A DNA stretch of 12,508 nucleotides from BNXB01 sp031548005. Lineage in GTDB: Bacteria > Bacteroidota > Bacteroidia > Bacteroidales > Azobacteroidaceae. Within the stretch, counting starts at the first letter, position 1. Each line of letters begins with the position of its first letter. The notes beneath the pieces are model-generated. The model searched no databases and was not told the origin of the DNA. It was given only the letters and a program-made list of their open reading frames with translations. The stretch lies in contig JAVBRK010000110.1 in NCBI GenBank assembly GCA_031548005.1, forward strand, positions 1 to 12,508, read 5' to 3'. A program made the position numbers and the translations under genes. Shown here one piece after another: positions 1 through 8,067 of the stretch.

Positions 1-1
1 G

Positions 2-505
2 GCTGTATTGCGCTATGCCGGTGATGGAAAATTCAATACCGAAAACTATGTCGACCTTTATGCCCGTGAAAAATGGTTCTATCAGGCTCAGATCGAATCG
101 CCGGCCATGTTTAACCGGGCGCCGGGCGCCGGTTCGTTATATTGGTTGGGAATGAAAGATAATACAGGTAAATACCTGGATGGAAGTAAAACCTACAAAT
201 TAACGGTTCCTCAACCTGTTCCCGGTAAGCTATTCTGGTCGATAACCATCTACGACAACAAAACCCGCAGCGAAATTGCTACAGAACAAAATAAAGCAGC
301 ACTGCGCTCGATGTTCGAACTGAAAGATCAAAAAGGTGCTACAGTCGATTTGTATTTCGGCCCTAAAGCCCCGGAAGGTAAAGAAAACGTATGGATACAA
401 ACTTTGCCCGATAAAGGTTGGTTTACCTATTTCCGGATTTATGGTCCTGAGGCGCCTGCTTTCGACGGCAGCTGGAAACCTGGCGATTTTGAAGAAATAA
501 AGTAA
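2..505 (+). CDS. DUF1254/DUF1214 domain protein, C-terminal part (5' end outside window)
   Basis: The reading frame is open from the left edge and ends at TAA (503-505), so only the last 167 or so residues are visible. A TTG at 8 could be called a start, but the frame is already open before it and the protein begins mid-domain, so I treat the gene as truncated by the window. The visible part matches the C-terminal DUF1214 beta-sandwich of DUF1254/DUF1214 proteins. Supporting motifs are GAGSLYWLG near residue 40, a YDN segment near residue 85, and the typical ending with LYFGPKAPEG, WIQTLP, GWFTYFRIYGP and a final GSWKPGDFE. The biochemical role of this family is not settled; members are usually exported, but the N-terminus is not visible here. 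The gene converges on the glycan operon and is separated from it by a terminator, so it is probably not functionally linked. Confidence 0.85.
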   Translation, partial: AVLRYAGDGKFNTENYVDLYAREKWFYQAQIESPAMFNRAPGAGSLYWLGMKDNTGKYLDGSKTYKLTVPQPVPGKLFWSITIYDNKTRSEIATEQNKAALRSMFELKDQKGATVDLYFGPKAPEGKENVWIQTLPDKGWFTYFRIYGPEAPAFDGSWKPGDFEEIK

Positions 506-526
506 TTTCTTCTTCCCTGTAATTAA

Positions 527-564
527 AAAAATCCGGCAGTTACCAATCTAATTGCCGGATTTTT
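527..564. terminator. Bidirectional intrinsic terminator between converging genes
   Basis: A perfect 12-bp inverted repeat pairs 527-538 with 553-564 (core TCCGGCA/TGCCGGA). It can extend inward by about four more pairs (one G-U) to leave a six-base loop near 543-548. The arm ends in five T on the + strand, and the reverse complement runs into seven T on the - strand, so it can work both ways. It lies 21 nt past the stop of the + strand gene and about 38 nt past the stop of the last gene of the - strand operon. Confidence 0.9.
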
Positions 565-602
565 GCGTTTATAAATACATTATCCTAACGTCATCACATA
601 AA

Positions 603-2585
603 TCAATTCTTATCCTGTTGCCGCCAATCGTCGGTACGGAAAGGAGATGCCGGCAAATCTGCACCATTGCATAAGTTGCAAACCGGATTATTGCCCCAGG
701 CATAGCGCACAGCAACCGGGAACTTCACCTGCGGCGCACTGACCACCACCTCATTTCTTTCGATGGTTGCCTGCGCCCAATAAAATTTGTGGTCGGATCC
801 TGCAATGGCGAAACCTTTTAATTGGGTTCCGTCTTTGATTTTCAGGCCTCCTTCAGTGTGTTTGAAAAAGATTCTGATCTGGTTTCCTTCTATTCTGTAA
901 GAATCATAAACAGGTCCGGAATAAACAATTTTCTGTCCGTAAGTATTGGCTTTTGCAGCCAGTGCCAGACGCAGGCCGACATCCTGTTTGTTCTTAGGGT
1001 GAATATCCTTTGCGTCACCGATGTCGATGGTAACAGCCATTCCTGTATTTCCCAGATGCAATGTTTGTAATTGAGCTTCCCGTAATTCCGCCCATTGTGA
1101 CTCCGCCGGCTCTTTATCTTCTGCCATAAAATTTGCCAACTGTACGAAATAGAACGGAAAATCACGATTCCATTGTGTTCTCCAGTCACGGATCATCAAC
1201 GGAAATAATTCCCGGTATTGATACGGACGATCGGCATTCGATTCCCCCTGATACCAGATGGCTCCCTGGATAGCATAAGGAACCAAAGGCTTAATCATGG
1301 CATTGAACAACACAGTCGGACGGTTCGGGTTACCCATTTGAGATTGAGGAGCTCTCGAAAATTTACTGAGATCGACAGCCGCGTTATATTTCCATTCACC
1401 GGTCATATCGATCGTCTTTTCCCCCACTTTATTATTGGTTCCGGATATTTTCAGGCTATTTTTTTCGCCCAGAATACCGCCTCCACCTCCCGTATCGGTT
1501 ACACGGACTGTAATCACTGCTTTTCCAGGCTTGACTAATCTGGCAGGTACCTTATAATTTCTGGTCAGGCCGTATCCATTGGTTCTTCCGATCTCTACTC
1601 CATTGAAGTACGTAATATCATTATCATCGACAGTACCGATACTGAATTCCAGCTCTTTTCCACTCCAATCCGAAGCAATATGAACCGTTTTCCGGAACCA
1701 TACAATCCCGTCAAAATCTTTCAACCCGGCATCTTCCCATAATACAGGTATCTGCATGGTTTTCCAGTCCTTGTCATCCAATCCCGGATTTTTCCAGTTT
1801 CCTGCAATTCCTCCGTCGGCACTTTCAACCTGCTGATTCCATTCATCGATTTTCTTCTGATAAGTAGCTTGTAGTTCCGTTTCTGAAACCGTTCTCATCT
1901 TCTGAACAGCCTCGTTGAAATACGGCATGTTTTCCAGAGATTCCTCGCTGGTCCAGGCTTCGGCAATGGTTCCTCCCCACGAGGTATTGATCAATCCGAT
2001 GGGAACATTCAACGATTTATGCAACTCTCTTCCAAAAAAATAGGCTACCGACGAAAAGTCCGGAATATTGGCCGGAGAACAGACCTGCCAGCCTCCACCG
2101 GCTATCTTCACCGCTTCAGACGGTTGGGTACTCGTAGCTTTTTCCACATGAAGCAAGCGGATTTGCGGATAATTGGCAGCGGCAATTTCCTGTTCGTAAC
2201 GATCGATCTTCCCCCAGCCTGCCAACGGCATTTCCATATTGGATTGTCCGGAGCAAACCCAGACCTCCCCAATCAGGACATTGTTCAATTTGATATCTTT
2301 TCCGTCGGAAATCGTGATCTGATAAGGGCCCCCGGCTACAGGAGTTTTCAATTTGGCAGACCACTTTCCATCCGGTCCGGCCATCACCCTGTAGGTTTGA
2401 TTGTCCCAGGAGGTCGTAATTTTCACTTCTTTATTAACAGCTGCTTTCCCCCATACAGGAGCTTCGGTTTGTTGTTGTAATACCATGTTATCGGTAAAGA
2501 TCGCAGGCAACTCCACTTTTGCGTGTACCCACCCGGGTAAGATAGCCAAACACAGGGCTGCAATCATTAATTTGAATCGATTCAT
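603..2585 (-). CDS. Sialate O-acetylesterase / CE20-like carbohydrate O-acetylesterase (split SGNH hydrolase)
   Basis: Probable serine esterase removing O-acetyl groups from a glycan; 660 residues. Residues 1-22 form a type I signal peptide (likely cut after VHA), so it is probably periplasmic. After an N-terminal beta-sandwich (about 23-100, with DNMVLQQ and PVWG) comes the SGNH nucleophile block CSGQSNM with Ser115. NTSWGG is at 200-205, the WYQGESNA block at 444-451, and the DIHPKNK block at 527-533 with catalytic His529 and probable Asp527. About residues 260-385 are an inserted jelly-roll resembling a GH2 sugar-binding domain (WFRKT, YFNGVEIG, KAVITVRV), splitting the SGNH fold. This arrangement is known for bacterial sialate-O-acetylesterase-like proteins and, as I recall, for CE20 xyloglucan acetylesterases. 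The name 'sialate' is historical; nothing nearby suggests sialic acid. It is the last gene of the operon, starting 4 nt after the galM stop. Exact substrate unknown. Confidence 0.88.
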   Translation of the reverse strand: MNRFKLMIAALCLAILPGWVHAKVELPAIFTDNMVLQQQTEAPVWGKAAVNKEVKITTSWDNQTYRVMAGPDGKWSAKLKTPVAGGPYQITISDGKDIKLNNVLIGEVWVCSGQSNMEMPLAGWGKIDRYEQEIAAANYPQIRLLHVEKATSTQPSEAVKIAGGGWQVCSPANIPDFSSVAYFFGRELHKSLNVPIGLINTSWGGTIAEAWTSEESLENMPYFNEAVQKMRTVSETELQATYQKKIDEWNQQVESADGGIAGNWKNPGLDDKDWKTMQIPVLWEDAGLKDFDGIVWFRKTVHIASDWSGKELEFSIGTVDDNDITYFNGVEIGRTNGYGLTRNYKVPARLVKPGKAVITVRVTDTGGGGGILGEKNSLKISGTNNKVGEKTIDMTGEWKYNAAVDLSKFSRAPQSQMGNPNRPTVLFNAMIKPLVPYAIQGAIWYQGESNADRPYQYRELFPLMIRDWRTQWNRDFPFYFVQLANFMAEDKEPAESQWAELREAQLQTLHLGNTGMAVTIDIGDAKDIHPKNKQDVGLRLALAAKANTYGQKIVYSGPVYDSYRIEGNQIRIFFKHTEGGLKIKDGTQLKGFAIAGSDHKFYWAQATIERNEVVVSAPQVKFPVAVRYAWGNNPVCNLCNGADLPASPFRTDDWRQQDKN

Positions 2586-2589
2586 AGAT

Positions 2590-3612
2590 TTATATTTTAT
2601 TTGTATCGAAAATCAAAAATTCATATCTAATTTTATACGCCATTTCTCTATCCGGGTCGATTTTACACGAAGGAAAATCCGGGTGGTTCGGAGCATCAGG
2701 ATAGAACTGAGCCTCTAAGCACAACCCTTCGAACGATTGGTGTTTTCCGGACAAATAATCGCCAGTATAAAACATAAATCCGGGCATATCAGAATACAGT
2801 ACGACTTCCCTACCCGATATTTCCTCTCTTACGGATGCCAGCTTCCTCAACGGCCCATCTGCTTTTTCAAAGCCTATAAAATAGGTATTGTATCCTTCCA
2901 ACAGTTCATTTTTCAAAGGCATCATTTCAGCAATTTCTTGATACCCGGTAAAATCGAATGCAGTCTTCTCCACCAGTAAAATTCTTCCGGTAGGCAGAAA
3001 TTCATTGTCGGATTCCAGATAACTGCCGGAAAAGATTTTTAACTTATGGTTCAGAATATTCTGCTTTTTCCCAGACAAATTAAAATAAGTATGATTGGTC
3101 GGATTAAAAACCGTTATTTTATCCGAAACAGCTTTGTATTCCATCGTCAACTCGTTCTTTTCCGAAAAGGAATAAATCACTGAAAACCGCATATTTCCAG
3201 GAAACCCCCCTTCTCCATCCTTACTTTCACAGGATAAAGTTAACTGATTATTTTGAATTTCAAAATCAAAGATCCGTTTGTTAAAACCGTTAAACCCTCC
3301 ATGATTGGAATTATTTCCATCATTCCGGTCTAATAAATACCGGTGTCCGTCCAATTCAAACTGTGCTTTGGAAATACGGTTGGCAACGCGTCCGACCGTA
3401 CTTCCCAGATAAGCGTTATCCGAAAAATAATCTTCCGGGTCATTATAAGTTAAAATCACATTGCTCAACCGGTTATTTTTATCAGGAACGACTATGGACG
3501 TCACGGTGGCTCCATAATTGAGGATTTCAACAAATGCACCGGAATCATTAGCCAACCGGAACAGAATAATTTCTTTTCTGTTTAAATCCGTTATTTTTCT
3601 ACAGGTAATCAT
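2590..3612 (-). CDS. galM: Aldose 1-epimerase (galactose mutarotase)
   Basis: Interconverts the alpha and beta anomers of galactose/glucose, feeding the Leloir pathway. The 340-residue product is the usual family length and has no signal peptide, so it is probably cytoplasmic. Visible motifs are GRVANRI (74-80, Arg75), NHGG with His104, PTNHTYFNLSG with the general-acid His174, and the general-base Glu300 in CLEAQFYPD. The position matching the substrate-binding Asp of the classical YDHN(Y/F) motif (Asp243 in the Lactococcus enzyme) is Asn242 here, in GYNTYF, so specificity or rate may differ. I chose the ATG at 3612. An upstream in-frame ATG at 3702 would give 370 residues, but its extra 30 residues overlap the end of the alpha-galactosidase gene in another frame and do not look like GalM. 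The gene lies 11 nt after the alpha-galactosidase stop, consistent with handling the galactose that enzyme would release. Confidence 0.92.
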   Translation of the reverse strand: MITCRKITDLNRKEIILFRLANDSGAFVEILNYGATVTSIVVPDKNNRLSNVILTYNDPEDYFSDNAYLGSTVGRVANRISKAQFELDGHRYLLDRNDGNNSNHGGFNGFNKRIFDFEIQNNQLTLSCESKDGEGGFPGNMRFSVIYSFSEKNELTMEYKAVSDKITVFNPTNHTYFNLSGKKQNILNHKLKIFSGSYLESDNEFLPTGRILLVEKTAFDFTGYQEIAEMMPLKNELLEGYNTYFIGFEKADGPLRKLASVREEISGREVVLYSDMPGFMFYTGDYLSGKHQSFEGLCLEAQFYPDAPNHPDFPSCKIDPDREMAYKIRYEFLIFDTNKI

Positions 3613-3623
3613 TTTAGTTCCGA
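3613..3623 (-). promoter_or_regulatory. Short intergenic leader deciding the galM start
   Basis: Eleven bases lie between the TGA of the alpha-galactosidase gene and the ATG of galM, reading TCGGAACTAAA on the coding strand. A weak purine run (GGAA) sits about 5 nt before the ATG. This placement right after the upstream stop supports translation starting at 3612 rather than 3702. The other operon starts are preceded mainly by A/T-rich sequence. Confidence 0.5.
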
Positions 3624-5570
3624 TCAATGTATCCGAAGCACCTTCACATCCTTTGCAGGAACAGTCAAAGCAGATCTTATATCGATTACTTCCCCACTCC
3701 ACAGTTCTTTAACATGGTAACTCCGGCCAGCCTTTAACCCTAATCTTTCCACTGGTACAGCGGCTTTCAGTGTTTCTTCTCCATAATTGAAGATCACGTA
3801 ATATAATCCGTTATCATCCGTGCGGACAAACTGGTTTTCTGATTTTTCTCCGTTTCCTTCCACCGGACGGAAAGAAACACCATTGGCGATTGCATTGATT
3901 TCACGATTTGTAAAGAATTTCTTTGCTTTTTCTTTTCCTTCTTCCGAACCTTCGTTACTGAAATCGTCGCCTGCAATATATAATCCGGTAATGACTGCTG
4001 AAGTTACACGCGCCCGGTTTTCTCCTTCAGAAGCCTGTTGGAGAACCACATGGTCGGCATCATTGTATTGATAAACCTGATTGATCCACCAGCCATAAGA
4101 GACAGCGTTCATGGTGTATTCGGTATCCTTGATCTTGTTCCAGGCGTCGCAGGCAATACGGCGCGATTGTGCATACTGGGCCGGAAAAACGGGCGAAATA
4201 GACAGGTTGATGTACATATCCCCAAAATATTGGTTTAACAATTTCAGACCGTAATTATAAGCCTGCATGCCGGTTTTTATTTCGGGAAGATACCATCGAT
4301 CACCTTCCATGGTTCCGTGAGTCATAAAATCCATTTTTACATACTCAAAACCACAGCGGCGGAATAATTCGGATGTTTTCTTCATTCTTGCCTCGATGGC
4401 GGGATGAGTCGGGTCGATGGCATAAGCGCCATCCAGATTTTGTGGCTTCCCATTGGCATACACATAAATATCTTTGAAATAATAAGTTTCAGCATCGCCG
4501 ACAGTTGCTTCCGGATTTTTACCCCAATCGGTAAACGGACACCAATAGATCCCGGCAATCTGCCCGTTTTCTTTACATTTGCGCACAAAGGCTTTCAGTT
4601 CGTCTTCCGTGAAACTGTTCCAGCCGGAATCCAGTCCGACATAAACCAGGTGATCGGTATTGGAAAATCCATTATTCTGAAGGTTGTTTTTAAAGAAGTC
4701 CGATACCTCCATCGCTTTGGGAAATGTCATCTTGAACTGCAATACACCCCAACTGTTCCATCCGAACGGAACCGCTTTATTCCACGCTTTGGGAGGAGAA
4801 ATAACGGCATTCGCTTTGCCATACTCCTCCAGACCTGCCCTCCAATCGTCGAATGTACCGAGCAATATCTTCGGAGACTTGATGGTATTTCCCTTCAGTT
4901 GTCCGTGCGGTTTAGAATCGCGGGTGAGTGAATCGGCAGCTCCTCCGTAACAAACCAGACTCCCTTTTTTGATTTCCACGGCCGATTTCCAGTTATCATG
5001 CTCGACAGAACCGATCACTATTCCTTTTCTGCTGGTATTATTAAAAACAGCAGAAACCTCATAACTTTTCAGTTGATCGAACGTGAGCGGATGGGATTGG
5101 TACCGGATCCAGCAATCGTTATCAAAAGGGACGAACAAAGCCCGGTTATCTGCACTTTCGGATATCGGAATACCGGCCAGATTCACCGGCGCCATATAAT
5201 TTACAGCTACTTCCGCCGAATTACTTTTCAATTCAAATTCCGTCAGAAAGTAATCCCGGTCCGTATATACATAAAACCGCTGAACGATCGACGGAAGATT
5301 TTTATCAGTATAGGTGATCGTAATCAGGGAGCCTTTTCCAAACAAATCATCTGTTTTCACAGTTTTAATCTCTTGTTTTTCATATCCGGCAGAAGAAATT
5401 GTTTTCCCATTTAATTTATAAGTAGCATATAAATCATTAATAATCAATTCTTTATTCTTTATAATATTGACTCTTTTTGTCCCGGAATCGTACTTTACCT
5501 GCCACTTATTATTCACAGAATAAGCATTGACAAAGCATAAAAAGAAAATGACGGTTAATTTGTAATTCAT
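3624..5570 (-). CDS. Clan GH-D alpha-galactosidase-like glycoside hydrolase (GH27/GH36-type)
   Basis: Probable exo-acting retaining alpha-galactosidase, 648 residues. Residues 1-18 or so look like a type I signal peptide (MNYKLTVIFFLCFVNA), suggesting the periplasm. The order is an N-terminal beta-sandwich (about 20-255), a TIM barrel (about 265-545) and a C-terminal beta-sandwich (about 565-648). Clan GH-D signatures are FGWNSWG (269-275), YVGLDSGW (310-317), IYWCPFTDWG (341-350) and YVKMDFM (410-416), where Asp414 is the likely nucleophile. Asp475 in RIACDAW is the likely acid/base, by analogy with the RISDDxW segment of related enzymes. The nucleophile context (KMDFM) fits neither the common GH27 (KYDNC) nor GH36 (WDMNR) form, so I leave the family open. 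Related specificities such as beta-L-arabinopyranosidase cannot be excluded. The start lies 25 nt after the GH95 stop, and galM follows 11 nt later, which favours galactose as product. Confidence 0.82.
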   Translation of the reverse strand: MNYKLTVIFFLCFVNAYSVNNKWQVKYDSGTKRVNIIKNKELIINDLYATYKLNGKTISSAGYEKQEIKTVKTDDLFGKGSLITITYTDKNLPSIVQRFYVYTDRDYFLTEFELKSNSAEVAVNYMAPVNLAGIPISESADNRALFVPFDNDCWIRYQSHPLTFDQLKSYEVSAVFNNTSRKGIVIGSVEHDNWKSAVEIKKGSLVCYGGAADSLTRDSKPHGQLKGNTIKSPKILLGTFDDWRAGLEEYGKANAVISPPKAWNKAVPFGWNSWGVLQFKMTFPKAMEVSDFFKNNLQNNGFSNTDHLVYVGLDSGWNSFTEDELKAFVRKCKENGQIAGIYWCPFTDWGKNPEATVGDAETYYFKDIYVYANGKPQNLDGAYAIDPTHPAIEARMKKTSELFRRCGFEYVKMDFMTHGTMEGDRWYLPEIKTGMQAYNYGLKLLNQYFGDMYINLSISPVFPAQYAQSRRIACDAWNKIKDTEYTMNAVSYGWWINQVYQYNDADHVVLQQASEGENRARVTSAVITGLYIAGDDFSNEGSEEGKEKAKKFFTNREINAIANGVSFRPVEGNGEKSENQFVRTDDNGLYYVIFNYGEETLKAAVPVERLGLKAGRSYHVKELWSGEVIDIRSALTVPAKDVKVLRIH

Positions 5571-5595
5571 GGTATATTTATTTCTTTAATCCTGA

Positions 5596-8010
5596 TTATT
5601 TCAGTTCCAGCCGGTCGCCCTTTTTCAGATCAACGGTCAGAACCTGGTTTGCATCCGGCAAAATTACCGTTTTTTCTCCGTTGACAAAACATTGCAGATC
5701 CGAATGTCCGGAAACTCTAATTTTAAACGTATTATCACAGGTCGATTGAAGAGTCGCTTTTACCACCTTCCCATTTTTCCACGACAAACCGGCAATTCCT
5801 CCGCCTCTGACGCAAAGACCTTTGAAATAGCCGTCTTTCCATACTTTAGGTAAAGCCGGAAGAAATTCAATGTATTCTTCCTGACTCTGTAGAAGCATTT
5901 CCGCAATTCCTGCCGGACCGGCTTCATTGGCATCGAATTCAAAGATATCGCTTTCTGCGCTTGCAACACCCGCTGGAGCCATCGTAAACAGATTCTCTCT
6001 CGAAAAATGCGTCAATAAATATTTTACGTTCGAGTATGCATTTTCTGCATCCTTCAACCGGGAATACAAACAAATTACATTGGCACAACTCCACTCGACA
6101 TCTTCCCAACCCTCCGAAGCCAAGCGTAACTGAATGGTCTTTTCTGCCGCCCGGGCCAATTCCGGGGTTCTATCAGCTGAAATCTGAGCATAAGGATACA
6201 ACGCCAGCAAATGGGTTGTGTGACGATGATTCGGATGGGCTTCTTCATAATCTTCATACCATTCCTGGATTCCTCCATTTTTACCGATTTTCAAAGGAGG
6301 CAATTTAGCCATCGCATTTTCTAATGATCGACGGAATTCAGAATCAATATCCAATATTTTTGAAGATTCGATACAAGAATTAAAGATTTCATACACCAAA
6401 ACCCGGTCACAGGTAGGCATCATCGATAAAGCGTATTCAACGCCACCCAATTTGAATGAATTTTCGGGAGAAATGCTTGGTCCTGTCATTAAAAACCCAT
6501 CATCAGGGCTTTCTACCATATAATCCAGTAAGAAAACAGCGCTGCTTTTCAAAACCGGATAAGCCTCGTTTTTCAAATAGTCCGTATCCCGGGTATAGAG
6601 ATAATGATCCCACAAATGGGAAGCGATCCAGGCTCCGGCTGTTGGAAACAATCCCCAGGTAACACCTTGCCCGGGAGCTGTGTATCCCCAAACATTCGCC
6701 ACCGTATGAGCCGTCCAACCGGGACTTCCATACGCTTTCATCGCTGTTTTTTCACCATGAACAGACAAGTCTTTTACATAATTGGTCAGTGGAATATTAC
6801 ATTCATGCAAGTTCCCTACATTGGCAAGCCAATAGTTTTGTTCGGTATTGATATCCAAGTGGTAATCGCAGGTCCAAGGCATATTACAAGCCAGGTTATC
6901 ATTCCAGATTCCCTGTAAATGAGCAGGTAATGGAGAATTTTCCCTTGAAGAAGATATTAGCAGATACCTCCCGTATTGAAAAAACAGAGCAAATAATCCG
7001 GGATCTTCTTTATTTTCTTTCAATTGTTGAAGCCGGACATCAGTAGGCAAATGATCTGATTGAGTTTTTCCCAATGATAATTCCGTACGGTTGAATAAAT
7101 TTGTATAATCATTGATGTGCGCTTGCTTTAAATCGTTATAATTTCCGGATGCTGCATTTTGAATGGTTTTCGCACCAAGTGACTTATAATCCGGATTTTT
7201 AAAATCCGTGCGTAAATCGACCAGAATAACCGCTTCGTCCGCATGTTCGATTTTAAGCATGTTCGATTCCGGCTTCAGGCTTCCTCCTTTTAGCTGTACC
7301 TTCACTTTCCCGTCAAAACAAACGCCTCCTGGTCCCAATTTAGGGAAGTTAACTTGTCCCGAATAATTAATTTCATCGTTTAAAATGCTGATGTCAGCCT
7401 CTCTCAGCAAATCCAGTTTAACATCAAAGTTCAAAGACGCACTTTTATCTGCCGAGAATTTAATGACCAATAAATCATTCGGATTGGAACAGAAATATTC
7501 TCTTGTATATTTCGTATTTCCTGCTTTGAATGAAACCGTTGAAATCGCATCACTGATATTCAAATCCCTTTCGTAAGAAGTGATTTCATTGTTTTCATAC
7601 TTAAAATCGAAAACCAGATCTCCCATCGGCAAATTGGTTCCAAAAGAATTGGGCCGGCCCGATAAGTACTGAGAACCCATTTGATTCCCTTCCATCAATT
7701 TTCCCTCGAAAAATAATTTCCGCATTTGGGCTAATTTTTCTTTACCGCAAGGAATTTCCTGATTTTCGTCATATTGTCCCGACCAAAGCGTCACTTCATT
7801 CAAAGCGATTTTTTCCGTTTCAATACCACCATAAACCATCGCACCCATGCGACCATTTCCCAATGGAAGCGCTTTCATCCATTCGTCTGCGGCTTGTTTA
7901 TACCATAAGCGTAATGTTTGCTGTTCTTCACTTTTTTCTCCACAAGAAGTAATAGAAAAAGCCAACAAAGCCAATAAGAAGAAAAGTGTAGTCGTTTTAT
8001 TTTTCATCAT
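5596..8010 (-). CDS. GH95 alpha-L-fucosidase-type lipoprotein
   Basis: Inverting exo-glycosidase removing terminal alpha-L-fucose (or, in some family members, alpha-L-galactose); 804 residues, normal for GH95. The N-terminus is a lipoprotein signal with Cys23 in SITSC, followed by GEKSEE, whose acidic residues may favour export to the cell surface. GH95 signatures are LPLGNGRMGAMVYGG (48-62), LNEVTLWSG (70-78), LPAHLQGIWN (361-370), the YHLDIN active-site segment (383-388) followed by TEQNYW, SPEN with probable acid Glu516, and FEFDANEAG with Asp693, matching the Asp that helps activate water in bifidobacterial AfcA. His384 corresponds to the residue linked to fucose rather than L-galactose preference. 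Asp386 stands where AfcA has the first Asn of its Asn-x-Asn pair. The domains are an N-terminal beta-sandwich, an (alpha/alpha)6 barrel from about 330 to 700, and a C-terminal beta domain. Two adjacent ATG codons open the gene; I use the first. Confidence 0.9.
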   Translation of the reverse strand: MMKNKTTTLFFLLALLAFSITSCGEKSEEQQTLRLWYKQAADEWMKALPLGNGRMGAMVYGGIETEKIALNEVTLWSGQYDENQEIPCGKEKLAQMRKLFFEGKLMEGNQMGSQYLSGRPNSFGTNLPMGDLVFDFKYENNEITSYERDLNISDAISTVSFKAGNTKYTREYFCSNPNDLLVIKFSADKSASLNFDVKLDLLREADISILNDEINYSGQVNFPKLGPGGVCFDGKVKVQLKGGSLKPESNMLKIEHADEAVILVDLRTDFKNPDYKSLGAKTIQNAASGNYNDLKQAHINDYTNLFNRTELSLGKTQSDHLPTDVRLQQLKENKEDPGLFALFFQYGRYLLISSSRENSPLPAHLQGIWNDNLACNMPWTCDYHLDINTEQNYWLANVGNLHECNIPLTNYVKDLSVHGEKTAMKAYGSPGWTAHTVANVWGYTAPGQGVTWGLFPTAGAWIASHLWDHYLYTRDTDYLKNEAYPVLKSSAVFLLDYMVESPDDGFLMTGPSISPENSFKLGGVEYALSMMPTCDRVLVYEIFNSCIESSKILDIDSEFRRSLENAMAKLPPLKIGKNGGIQEWYEDYEEAHPNHRHTTHLLALYPYAQISADRTPELARAAEKTIQLRLASEGWEDVEWSCANVICLYSRLKDAENAYSNVKYLLTHFSRENLFTMAPAGVASAESDIFEFDANEAGPAGIAEMLLQSQEEYIEFLPALPKVWKDGYFKGLCVRGGGIAGLSWKNGKVVKATLQSTCDNTFKIRVSGHSDLQCFVNGEKTVILPDANQVLTVDLKKGDRLELK

Positions 8011-8067
8011 TGTTTATTTTTTCAACCACATAGAAGGTATTCAGACACCAAGTGGTTAAGATCATCA
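8011..8067 (-). other. Largest gap inside the operon, no supported element
   Basis: This 57-nt A/T-rich spacer separates the beta-mannosidase stop from the GH95 start. It contains a weak inverted repeat (AACCAC at 8024-8029, GTGGTT at 8052-8057) but no Bacteroidales-type promoter (TAnnTTTG with an upstream TTG) and no terminator. I see it as ordinary intercistronic sequence. Confidence 0.4.

Noticed and set aside
8..505. Complete small gene starting at TTG 8
   Set aside because: The frame is open to the left edge and the protein begins inside a known domain, so it is the tail of a longer gene.
603..2585. Reading the esterase as evidence of sialic acid use
   Set aside because: The family name is historical and broad; no sialidase, N-acetylneuraminate lyase or epimerase is nearby, while the neighbours point to Man, Gal and Fuc.
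3613..3702. Longer galM start giving a 370-residue protein
   Set aside because: The extra 30 residues overlap the 3' end of the alpha-galactosidase gene in a different frame and are Cys-rich and unlike GalM. The ATG at 3612 gives the family length and lies just after the upstream stop.
4404..4931. 175-residue open frame on the + strand
   Set aside because: It is antisense to the conserved barrel of the alpha-galactosidase-like gene and shows no domain features.
8024..8057. Inverted repeat AACCAC/GTGGTT between the beta-mannosidase and GH95 genes, as an operator or terminator
   Set aside because: Only six pairs with a 22-base loop and no T-run; this is expected by chance in such a spacer.
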